Source: Ruminococcus sp. CAG:403 (GTDB taxonomy: Bacteria > Bacillota > Clostridia > Oscillospirales > Ruminococcaceae). From it: DNA of 11,662 nucleotides. Below, in pieces: positions 4,420 through 10,768 of the stretch. The notes beneath the pieces are model-generated. The model made no database searches. It saw only the letters and a program-made list of their open reading frames with translations, and was not told where the DNA came from. A program made the translations under genes and the position numbers. Where the stretch lies: contig FR899091.1 of NCBI GenBank assembly GCA_000437255.1, forward strand, positions 10,241-21,902, read 5' to 3'. Every line of letters begins with the position of its first letter. The stretch's first letter is position 1.

Positions 4420-6825
4420 ATGTTGATCAAAAAATGGATTGCCGCTGCATCTGCTGCCGTTCTGACCACGGTCGGTGCTGCACAGCCGCTTTCCGGTGTT
4501 GTCTCTGCGGATACAGAGTCAACAGGAACAAGTGCCAACTCGTCCTATAACTATGGCGAAGCACTGCAAAAATCGATGTTCTTCTATCAGGTACAGCAGT
4601 CCGGCGTGCTCCCGGATTGGAATGAAGTCTCCTGGCGTGCTGACAGCATGACCAATGACTATGTACCCGGCGGCTGGTATGATGCCGGCGACCACCTGAA
4701 ATTTACCCTCACCAATGCCTACTCTGCAACCATGCTGGGTTGGGGGTTGCTCCAATATCCGGACGGCGTAAAGGATTGCGGCGAACTCACAGAGTACCGC
4801 AACAACCTCCAGTTTGTTTTGGATTATCTGGTCAAGTGTGACCTGGGCGACAAAATTGTCTATATGATCGGCGACGGCAGCTTCGACCACGTATGGTGGG
4901 GCGCTGCGGAGATGTATATGGCAAAATATGAACTGATGAAGGGCGAAACAGAACGGCCATACTTCACCTGCAACGACAGCTGTATTGAAGCACAGATGGC
5001 AGCCGCCCTCTGCACCGGTTACCTTTGCTTTAAGGATTCCGATCCGGATAAGGCACAAGAATATCTGGATCATGCAACCGCTTGCTTTGAACGTGCCGAT
5101 AAGAATCGTTCCATCGGAGACGACCCGGCAGAACGGTCGTATTATAAAATTACCACGTTCTATGACGATTTGTTCTTCGCTGCCAACTGGATGTACATGG
5201 CAACCGGAGAACAGAAATACCTGGATTTGTGTAAAACCGACTATATTCCAAACCTGGGCAAGGAATCCCAGTCCGATGAATATAAATTCACTTGGGGCCA
5301 TTGTTGGGATGACACCCAGCAGGGCGGTACCTTGCTGTATGCCATCAACACCGGCGATGCAACCTGGAAGGAACAGTTCCGCAAGCATCTGGAATACTGG
5401 ACAACCGGATACGGCGGCAAGCAGATTACCCATACACCGGATGGTCTGGCATGGCTGTTCGAGTGGGGCTCTCTGCGGCATGCAACCACAACTGCTTTCC
5501 TGGCATATGTGGCAGTCGATGAACTGTTTGCAGATGATGCAGCACTTTCTACAAAATACACCAAATTCGCAGATGATACGATGAATTATTGCTTTGGGGA
5601 CAACTCCAAGAACTTCAGCTATGTCGTTGGCATGGGCGATGAATATCCACAGGCATGGCACCACAGAACTTCCAGCGGTGCTTGGAACGACAAGTGGAGC
5701 AACATCGGACAAACGGAAGGCGAAGACGCAAAACCGCATGCACACATCCTCTACGGTGCATTGGTTGGCGGCCCAGATCAGCAGGACGGATACTCTGACA
5801 AGATCGGGGACTACCAGTATACAGAAGTTGCCATCGACTACAATGCAGGCTATACCGCTGCCCTGTGTGCCATGGTACAAAAGTACGGCGGCACCACAGA
5901 CCCGGATTTCCCGCCGACTGAAACTCCGAAGTGGGATGAATTCTTGGTGAAGGCTTCTATCAACCAATCTGCCGGCAGCTATACGGAATTGAAAGTATTT
6001 GCCATGAACCACTCTGCATGGCCGGCAAGAACCGTCAAGAACCTTTCCTACAACTATTACTTTGACATTTCAGAGCTGGTTGATGCCGGCTACTCCATCA
6101 ATGATGTTTCCGTTCGGGTTGGCTATGACCAGCACGCAAGTGATAAGGGCGCCATTTCCATTTCAGATCCAATCCAGTACAGCGGCAATATCTACTATGT
6201 AAAGCTTTCCTTCGCAGACGGCAGCGTTGTCATGCCGACCGGACAGTCGGAGCATCGTTCCGAGTGTCAGTTCCGCATCTCTATCCCGGACAACATCCAG
6301 GGCGTATGGGATCCGACCAACGACTATTCGTATCAAGGTCTTACACAGGGCGGCGAAGATGCCATGGTAGAAACCCCGTACATCACCATGTATGACGGCG
6401 ATACCCTGATCTGGGGCGTAGAACCGGACGGCACCAAGCCGGATCCGACCGTTACAACCACCAAGCCGAATGTTACGACTACGACCACGACAACCACCAC
6501 AACAACAGCAACCGAACCGGTTACCACAACGGAACAGCCGGATACCACCACCGCTGCACCGGACACCACCACTGCTACAAATTCCGGCACCACCAAGCAG
6601 CCGAATCCAAACGCACTGTACGGAGACGTAAACCTGGATGGCAGCGTTACGCTGGCAGACCTGGTAACTTTCCAGAAGCAGCAGCGTGGTGCACTGGACT
6701 TCAATGCACAGCAGGAAGCCAATGCAGACTGTGAGCAGACTGAAACTGCTGGCAGTGTGGATGCACTGGATCTGCGTGCATTGCTGGACTTCCTGATCGG
6801 AAAGAGCAATCAGCTTCCAGTCTAA
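4420..6825 (+). CDS. Secreted cellulosomal endoglucanase: GH9, CBM3c, Thr-rich linker, type I dockerin
   Basis: 801 residues from ATG 4420, chosen because AAAGGA (4406-4411) lies 8 nt upstream and a clean signal peptide follows (MLIKKW, then Ala-rich core, cleavage near VVSA, residue 30). Residues about 42-490 are a glycoside hydrolase family 9 module: GGWYDAGDHLKF carries the catalytic-base pair Asp88/Asp91, SYVVGMGDEYPQAWHHR (to Arg416) is signature 1 in a degenerate form, and YTEVAIDYNAG carries the proton donor Glu469. Residues about 507-668 match a CBM3c module (WDPTNDYSYQGL), which in such enzymes feeds the cellulose chain to the active site and gives processive endoglucanase action. 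Residues about 672-733 are a Thr/Pro linker with 11 consecutive Thr. Residues 735-801 are a dockerin that would bind a scaffoldin cohesin; its first calcium loop is canonical and its second is altered. Exported, acting on cellulose outside the cell. Monocistronic. Confidence 0.96.
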   Translation: MLIKKWIAAASAAVLTTVGAAQPLSGVVSADTESTGTSANSSYNYGEALQKSMFFYQVQQSGVLPDWNEVSWRADSMTNDYVPGGWYDAGDHLKFTLTNAYSATMLGWGLLQYPDGVKDCGELTEYRNNLQFVLDYLVKCDLGDKIVYMIGDGSFDHVWWGAAEMYMAKYELMKGETERPYFTCNDSCIEAQMAAALCTGYLCFKDSDPDKAQEYLDHATACFERADKNRSIGDDPAERSYYKITTFYDDLFFAANWMYMATGEQKYLDLCKTDYIPNLGKESQSDEYKFTWGHCWDDTQQGGTLLYAINTGDATWKEQFRKHLEYWTTGYGGKQITHTPDGLAWLFEWGSLRHATTTAFLAYVAVDELFADDAALSTKYTKFADDTMNYCFGDNSKNFSYVVGMGDEYPQAWHHRTSSGAWNDKWSNIGQTEGEDAKPHAHILYGALVGGPDQQDGYSDKIGDYQYTEVAIDYNAGYTAALCAMVQKYGGTTDPDFPPTETPKWDEFLVKASINQSAGSYTELKVFAMNHSAWPARTVKNLSYNYYFDISELVDAGYSINDVSVRVGYDQHASDKGAISISDPIQYSGNIYYVKLSFADGSVVMPTGQSEHRSECQFRISIPDNIQGVWDPTNDYSYQGLTQGGEDAMVETPYITMYDGDTLIWGVEPDGTKPDPTVTTTKPNVTTTTTTTTTTTATEPVTTTEQPDTTTAAPDTTTATNSGTTKQPNPNALYGDVNLDGSVTLADLVTFQKQQRGALDFNAQQEANADCEQTETAGSVDALDLRALLDFLIGKSNQLPV
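6622..6822 (+). other. Type I dockerin module of the GH9 cellulase, with atypical second calcium loop
   Basis: Repeat 1 is GDVNLDGSVTLAD (735-747), with Asp736, Asn738, Asp740 and Asp747 in the calcium positions, followed by the helix LVTFQKQQRG. Repeat 2 (from Asp770) reads DCEQTETAGSVDALD then LRALLDFLIGK. Aligned on its GSVDALD end, it carries three extra residues and lacks Asp/Asn at positions 1, 3 and 5 (Gln773, Glu775, Ala777), so calcium binding there is doubtful unless Asp770, Glu772 or Glu775 substitutes. Confidence 0.85.
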
Positions 6826-6847
6826 CTGATCAAAACAACCTACAAAC

Positions 6848-6886
6848 AAAAATGCCTCCGCTTTTGCGAAGGCATTTTTCTTTTTT
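6848..6886 (+). terminator. Bidirectional intrinsic terminator between the cellulase and radical SAM genes
   Basis: AAAAATGCCT (6848-6857) pairs with AGGCATTTTT (6870-6879), extended by CCG/CG pairs after one mismatch, with a TTTT loop and then CTTTTTT. The mirrored A-tract makes it work for the convergent minus-strand gene as well, whose stop codon is at 6897-6895. Confidence 0.9.
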
Positions 6887-6894
6887 GCAATGCA

Positions 6895-7506
6895 TCAAGA
6901 ATCAAACTTCCGAATACGAAGCGGAATGTCCAGCTTGGCAGCCAATTCTTTGGCTGCTTCCAATTCCGATTCCGGCAGAACATCCACCACGCTAAACATC
7001 ACCTTTGGCACATACTGCTTACAGGCAACGGCAAATTGCTGCATAGCTGGAAACGCAGCTGCACCAAATTTCGGACGGGTTACCGCTTCATATTCCGCAG
7101 CTGTTCCGGCATTCAGGCTAACCGATACAACATCCACATAGCCTTGCAAAGCGTGTGCCATTGGCTTTCCATAAATGAGATCTGCCAACCCGTTGGTGTT
7201 CAAACGAATACAGGAAACGCCGTGTGCCTTCAAGTAAGCCGCAACCTGCTGAAGCAACTCCATACGTTCCGTTGGCTCTCCGAAGCCGCAGAAAACGACC
7301 TCCTGATAGCTGGAAAGGTCTCTTTGCCGCAAGTCTGCACAAACTTCTTCATAGGATGGTTCATGCTCCAACCAAAGCGGATCAGAACCATAGGCGCCAT
7401 CTCCAAAGCTGCGAATACAGAATGTACAGGCACAAGGACAGCGATTGGTGAGATTCAGATATAAATTCTTGCCGACTGCATAACTAATCGTCATTGCTTT
7501 TTTCAT
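6895..7506 (-). CDS. Radical SAM protein, TatD-associated type
   Basis: 203 residues. NLTNRCPCACTFCIR carries the CxxxCxxC iron-sulfur motif (Cys23, Cys27, Cys30; Cys25 is an extra cysteine) that binds the [4Fe-4S] cluster and S-adenosylmethionine. FCGFGEPTER (around 92-101) is the GGE-like SAM-contact motif, and IRLNTNGL and VVSVSLNAGT are further strands of the partial TIM barrel. The short length and the opening YAVGKNLYLNLTNRC resemble the small family of radical SAM proteins usually encoded next to or fused to TatD DNases; their reaction is not established. No TatD gene is within the window. The start ATG (7506-7504) has AAGGA (7517-7513) only 6 nt upstream; a second ATG lies four codons on. 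It is 88 bp downstream of rlmH on the same strand and may be cotranscribed with it. I see no clear promoter in that gap. Confidence 0.8.
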   Translation of the reverse strand: MKKAMTISYAVGKNLYLNLTNRCPCACTFCIRSFGDGAYGSDPLWLEHEPSYEEVCADLRQRDLSSYQEVVFCGFGEPTERMELLQQVAAYLKAHGVSCIRLNTNGLADLIYGKPMAHALQGYVDVVSVSLNAGTAAEYEAVTRPKFGAAAFPAMQQFAVACKQYVPKVMFSVVDVLPESELEAAKELAAKLDIPLRIRKFDS

Positions 7507-7594
7507 AAGGATTCCTTCTTTCCAATAAAATCATTACCTATTAAAAGAAAACAAAAAAGAAGCTTTTTGATGCAGCAATTACTCGAACATGCTG

Positions 7595-8071
7595 CTATTT
7601 ATGGTAGGGCGTTCCGCCTAAAATCTGATAGCTGCGATAAATTTGCTCCAGCAGCATCACCCGTGCCAATTGGTGCGGAAAAGTCATCGGAGACATCGAC
7701 AATCGAAAATCTGCCGCCTGCTTGACTGCCGGAGACAAACCGTAAGAGCTCCCAATCCAGAAGGTCACTGCCTGCGCACCGCCAACAGCCGCCTGCTGCA
7801 ATTGCCGTGCCAATGCCGGGCTGTCAATCTGCTTTCCTTCGATGCAAAGCGCAATGGTCCAGCCCTTTCGATATTTCAAAAGTGCCTGCCCTTCCTTCTC
7901 CAATGCCTGTGCAATTGCCTTTTCAGACGGCTTCTCCGGCAAAGCAATAGGTTCCAGTTCCACGCACTGAAATTTACAAAACCGGGACAGCCGCTTTTCA
8001 TATTCTGCGCAGGCATCCCGCAAATACCGCTCTTTTAATTTTCCATATGCTACAATTTGAATCTGCTGCAT
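7595..8071 (-). CDS. rlmH: 23S rRNA (pseudouridine-1915-N3)-methyltransferase RlmH
   Basis: 158 residues, the normal length for this SPOUT-class methyltransferase. It methylates N3 of pseudouridine 1915 in helix 69 of 23S rRNA, using SAM, on assembled 70S ribosomes. Visible hallmarks are the start IQIVAYGKLKERYL, FWIGSSYGLS (104-113) in the cofactor-binding knot, LSMSPMTFPHQLARVMLLEQIYR (124-146) and the invariant C-terminus GGTPYHK. Its ATG shares one base with the stop codon of walJ (TAATG on the minus strand), with GGCGGTGA as ribosome binding site inside the end of walJ, so the two are translationally coupled. The walJ-rlmH neighbourhood is also known from Bacillus, where they lie at the end of the walRK region. 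No defects. Confidence 0.97.
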   Translation of the reverse strand: MQQIQIVAYGKLKERYLRDACAEYEKRLSRFCKFQCVELEPIALPEKPSEKAIAQALEKEGQALLKYRKGWTIALCIEGKQIDSPALARQLQQAAVGGAQAVTFWIGSSYGLSPAVKQAADFRLSMSPMTFPHQLARVMLLEQIYRSYQILGGTPYHK

Positions 8072-8856
8072 TAAAAAATCACCGCCCGTTCCAATCCTTC
8101 CGGTTTTGCAACCTCTAGTAAGTAATCCCGATCCCGTTCAAAGGCCGTCAGTCCGTCCAGTACGGTCTGTTCTGCACACTGCGGCGTATTGTTGTTCTGG
8201 CTCAAATGCCCCAGCACCAGCCGTGTGGTTCCATGCGCCAGCAGATATGCCGCCTCTTCTGCACTTGCCGCATTCGATAAGTGCCCCTGGCTGCTGCAAA
8301 TGCGTGCTTTCAGCATTGGTGGATAACAGCCGTTTTGCAGCATGCTGCCGTCATAGTTGGCCTCCAGCAGTACCATGTCGCAGCCCGTCACAGCTTCCTG
8401 CACCGCATCTGTCACACAACCCAGGTCGGTACAAACCGCACAAGTACGGTCATCTGCTGTATGAATGCGATAGCCGCAGCTGCCCACTGCATCGTGAGAC
8501 GTCGGGAAGGCAGAAAACGCCATGTCAGCGACACAAACGGATGCGCCTTCCGGAAGGGCAATGCCCTGCGATTCTGTCAGATACTGTGCTTCCCGCAAAG
8601 ATGCGACTGTCTCTGCTGTTGCATAAACCGGAACGGCAAGCTGCTTGAGCAGCACACGCAGTCCCTTGATATGATCGCTGTGCGTATGGGTGATAAAAAT
8701 AGCCTGCACTGCTGTCGGCGGAATGTCCCGTGCTTCCAGCGCCTTGAGGATGCGCCGACAGGAAACCCCGGCATCCACCAAAACGCCGCCTTTCGGCGTT
8801 CCCACAAAGGAGGCATTTCCCTTACTAGAGCTAAACAATGGATAAAACCGTGCCAT
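8071..8856 (-). CDS. walJ: MBL-fold metallohydrolase, WalJ/YycJ family
   Basis: 261 residues, full length for the family. The start FYPLFSSSKGNASFV, the metal site HTHSDH (57-62), the later SHDAVGSCGYRI and DLG, LLEANYD and GHLSQNNN blocks mark the WalJ/YycJ branch of the metallo-beta-lactamase fold, with two divalent metals bound. In Bacillus and Streptococcus this protein is linked to the WalRK system and to coordination of cell division with DNA replication; it is thought to act as a 5'-3' exonuclease in mismatch repair in some species, so the exact substrate is not settled. The walR and walK genes are not adjacent here. The ATG (8856-8854) has no close Shine-Dalgarno; the nearest AGAGAGGA ends about 15 nt upstream, and no alternative start codon lies in frame between. 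Downstream it overlaps rlmH by 1 nt. Confidence 0.93.
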   Translation of the reverse strand: MARFYPLFSSSKGNASFVGTPKGGVLVDAGVSCRRILKALEARDIPPTAVQAIFITHTHSDHIKGLRVLLKQLAVPVYATAETVASLREAQYLTESQGIALPEGASVCVADMAFSAFPTSHDAVGSCGYRIHTADDRTCAVCTDLGCVTDAVQEAVTGCDMVLLEANYDGSMLQNGCYPPMLKARICSSQGHLSNAASAEEAAYLLAHGTTRLVLGHLSQNNNTPQCAEQTVLDGLTAFERDRDYLLEVAKPEGLERAVIF

Positions 8857-8887
8857 ATGTACTGTGTTTCTTCCTCTCTATTCCCAT

Positions 8888-8933
8888 AAAAAAAGCTGCC
8901 GCACAGCGCCCGCTCTGCGGATTTCTGTACAGC
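8888..8933 (-). terminator. Intrinsic terminator of murA, just upstream of walJ
   Basis: On the minus strand CCGCA-G-AGC pairs with GCT-G-TGCGG (one mismatch), flanked by a further GCTG (8933-8930) / CAGC (8898-8895) pairing, and is followed directly by seven T (8894-8888). It lies 45 nt after the murA stop and ends only 31 nt before the walJ start codon. Confidence 0.8.
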
Positions 8934-8977
8934 AACTTGATTGGCTTTTCTTCTGCCCAGCTGAAAGCAGACCGCGC

Positions 8978-10261
8978 TTACAACGCTTCTTTCATACTGG
9001 AAACGGAACCAGACTCTCGATAAATATCGGCTCCCAGCTTCTGGAGCTTCTCCACCAAATTGGAATATCCACGCTCAATGTGATAGATATCCTCAATCTC
9101 GGTAATGCCGTGCGCTGCCAGTCCGGCAATAATCAGCGCAGCACCAGCTCGTAAATCACAGGCTTTCACCGGTGCACCGGTCAGCTTTCCAGTTCCTTCT
9201 ACAACGGCAACTTTTCCGTCCACCGAAATATCAGCCCCCATCCGGCGCAGCTCGTCCACATAACGGAACCTCTGTTCCCAGACACCCTCTGTAATGATGC
9301 TGGTGCCCTCTGCCAGTGTCAGCAGCGTGGTAATCTGCGGCTGCATATCGGTCGGAAAACCGGGGTGCGGCATGGTTTTTACATTGGTGCGAACCAACGG
9401 TCCATCCACCCAAACACGCACGCTGTCATCGAATTCTTCCACATTGACGCCAATTTTCCGCAACTTGGACGTGATTGGTTCCAAGTGCTTCGGAATGACG
9501 TTTTTCACCAGCACATCACCGCCGGTTGCGGCAGCTGCAATCATAAACGTACCGGCTTCAATCTGATCCGGAATAACGGAATACGTTGCACCGTGCAGGG
9601 TTTCTACGCCACGGATTTTAATCACATCGGTTCCGGCGCCCATGATATCGGCACCCATCGAATTGAGGAAATTTGCCAAGTCTACAATATGCGGTTCTTT
9701 TGCTGCATTTTCAATCACAGTCAGACCCTTTGCCCGAACCGCTGCCAGCATGGCATTCATCGTTGCGCCGACAGAAACCACATCTAAGTAAATCTGGCTG
9801 CCTGTTAATTCTTCCGCATAGAGATCGACCATGCCATGTTCAATGCTACATCTTGCACCAAGCGCAGAAAATGCCTTCAAGTGCTGATCGATGGGGCGAT
9901 CGCCCAAAGGACATCCGCCGGGCATGGAAACTCTTGCCTTTCCAAAACGGCCAAGCAGTGCACCCAAGAAATAATAGGAAGCACGCATTCTTCTTGCACT
10001 TTCATACGGCACGCAAAAATTTTTCAGTCCATTTGCATGAATCCGAACAGTAGTCGGATCGAGGTATTCCACACTGGCACCCATTTCATACAAAATATGG
10101 AGACTAATGGAAACATCACTGATATCCGGTACATTCTCCAGAATACAAGGTTCGTCACACAGCAGGACAGCCGGAATCAGTGCAACTGCTGCATTTTTTG
10201 CGCCGCTAATTTCTACTTCTCCGGTCAGACGCCGTCCGCCGTGAATCACATACTTATCCAA
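8978..10261 (-). CDS. murA: UDP-N-acetylglucosamine 1-carboxyvinyltransferase MurA (TTG start)
   Basis: 427 residues when started at TTG 10261-10259, where AAAGGAG (10276-10270) lies 8 nt upstream; this gives the standard MurA N-terminus LDKYVIHGGRRLTGEVEISGAKNA. It transfers enolpyruvate from PEP to UDP-GlcNAc, the first committed step of peptidoglycan synthesis, in the cytoplasm. Family residues fall where expected: Lys22 and Asn23 (SGAKNA), Cys117 in PGGCPLGDRPID (the residue alkylated by fosfomycin), Asp305 (PTDMQPQ), Arg371 (DLRAGAALI) and Arg397 (IERGY). Cys rather than Asp at 117 predicts a fosfomycin-sensitive target. The frame stays open 43 codons further up to an ATG at 10390, but that extension matches no MurA feature. 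Bacillota often carry two MurA paralogues; which one this is cannot be told here. It has its own promoter and terminator. Confidence 0.96.
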   Translation of the reverse strand: MDKYVIHGGRRLTGEVEISGAKNAAVALIPAVLLCDEPCILENVPDISDVSISLHILYEMGASVEYLDPTTVRIHANGLKNFCVPYESARRMRASYYFLGALLGRFGKARVSMPGGCPLGDRPIDQHLKAFSALGARCSIEHGMVDLYAEELTGSQIYLDVVSVGATMNAMLAAVRAKGLTVIENAAKEPHIVDLANFLNSMGADIMGAGTDVIKIRGVETLHGATYSVIPDQIEAGTFMIAAAATGGDVLVKNVIPKHLEPITSKLRKIGVNVEEFDDSVRVWVDGPLVRTNVKTMPHPGFPTDMQPQITTLLTLAEGTSIITEGVWEQRFRYVDELRRMGADISVDGKVAVVEGTGKLTGAPVKACDLRAGAALIIAGLAAHGITEIEDIYHIERGYSNLVEKLQKLGADIYRESGSVSSMKEAL

Positions 10262-10269
10262 TTGATTCT

Positions 10270-10276
10270 CTCCTTT
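10270..10276 (-). promoter_or_regulatory. Ribosome binding site that sets the TTG start of murA
   Basis: AAAGGAG on the minus strand, with an 8-nt spacer (AGAATCAA) before TTG 10261. No ATG or GTG is equally well placed, and starting here reproduces the standard MurA length and residue numbering. Confidence 0.85.
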
Positions 10277-10386
10277 GTTTTGCGAGGTCCTTTGTAAATT
10301 ATCCGGCAGACCTCTTCTGATTTTCCGACAAAAGTACCGGTGTTCCAAAGGAAACACACGGAACCATTGGAATTCAGAAAACAATT

Positions 10387-10464
10387 TCATGCGATTGCTC
10401 GCAGGGATTGAAAAAACGGCATTCTGTTTCCCAACCGGTCAGCAGGAAAACCGTTTTTTTCCAT
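10387..10464 (-). CDS. Possible 25-codon upstream ORF in the murA leader
   Basis: On the minus strand an ATG at 10464-10462 is preceded by AGAGGA (10479-10474) with a 9-nt spacer and opens 25 codons (MEKNGFPADRLGNRMPFF, then seven more) ending with TGA at 10389-10387. The stop overlaps the ATG at 10390 as ATGA; that ATG is in frame with murA. The ORF spans the terminator-like hairpin at 10411-10459, so a translating ribosome would disrupt it. No family is recognised and the ORF is short enough to be chance. Confidence 0.3.
   Translation of the reverse strand: MEKNGFPADRLGNRMPFFQSLRAIA
10411..10459 (-). promoter_or_regulatory. Terminator-like hairpin in the murA leader
   Basis: AAAAAACGG pairs with CCGTTTTTT (9 bp; plus-strand arms 10411-10419 and 10451-10459) around a 31-nt interior that can itself pair further (TTTCC 10427-10431 with GGAAA 10445-10449). 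The T-run is the 3' arm on the murA transcript. The stem is poor in GC, so as a terminator it would be weak; it could serve as an attenuator, or act in the plus direction. Confidence 0.4.
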
Positions 10465-10511
10465 TTTGTTTTGTCCTCTACACACAAATTATTTTGTATG
10501 CTAACCCTTAT

Positions 10512-10540
10512 ATTATACACTATTTTTTTTGCTTTGTAAA
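10512..10540 (-). promoter_or_regulatory. Promoter of murA
   Basis: On the minus strand TTTACA (10540-10535), 17 bp, TATAAT (10517-10512): five of six and six of six. Predicted start near 10505, which leaves an unusually long leader of about 244 nt before the TTG start. Confidence 0.75.
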
Positions 10541-10643
10541 GCAAAAATTTCACGCAAATACAAGGTTTTGTATGTTTTACCGTTATTTTCATCAATTCAA
10601 AATTGACTTTTGTATGAATTCTATGCCGAGCACAGTCTATTTG

Positions 10644-10680
10644 ACACATTTTTGTAAAAAATGTGTTTCATTTTGTAAAA
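10644..10680. repeat. Inverted and direct repeats in the murA-recG intergenic region
   Basis: ACACATTTTT (10644-10653) and AAAAATGTGT (10657-10666) form a perfect 10+3+10 inverted repeat. TTTTGTAAAA occurs at 10650-10659 and again at 10671-10680, exactly 21 bp apart, two helical turns, on the same face of DNA. They lie about 30-65 bp upstream of the recG -35. A related TTTGTAAA overlaps the murA -35 (10533-10540). Confidence 0.5.
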
Positions 10681-10710
10681 ACTCTGCATTCCGGTACAAG
10701 CCGATATTGG

Positions 10711-10739
10711 TTGCAACTTTTTCAAAAATATGCTATGAT
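10711..10739 (+). promoter_or_regulatory. Promoter of recG
   Basis: TTGCAA (10711-10716), 17 bp, TATGAT (10734-10739) preceded by TGC (10731-10733), an extended -10. Predicted start near 10746, leader about 23 nt. AAGGAGG (10751-10757) is the ribosome binding site, 11 nt before the ATG. Confidence 0.7.
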
Positions 10740-10768
10740 GAAAACACAAAAAGGAGGCGCATCATTTC

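Noticed and set aside
4519..6012. 497-codon open frame on the minus strand opposite the cellulase
   Set aside because: Antisense to a complete GH9 module with its catalytic motifs; the composition is Cys/Val/Ile-rich without recognisable structure.
6163..6849. Minus-strand frames rich in Val or Gly/Arg opposite the cellulase linker
   Set aside because: The low-complexity protein is the mirror of the Thr-codon tract, not a gene.
7507..7594. Terminator or promoter between rlmH and the radical SAM gene
   Set aside because: There is only an AT-only 6-bp stem (AAAAAG/CTTTTT) and no -35/-10 pair with acceptable spacing; I could not support either.
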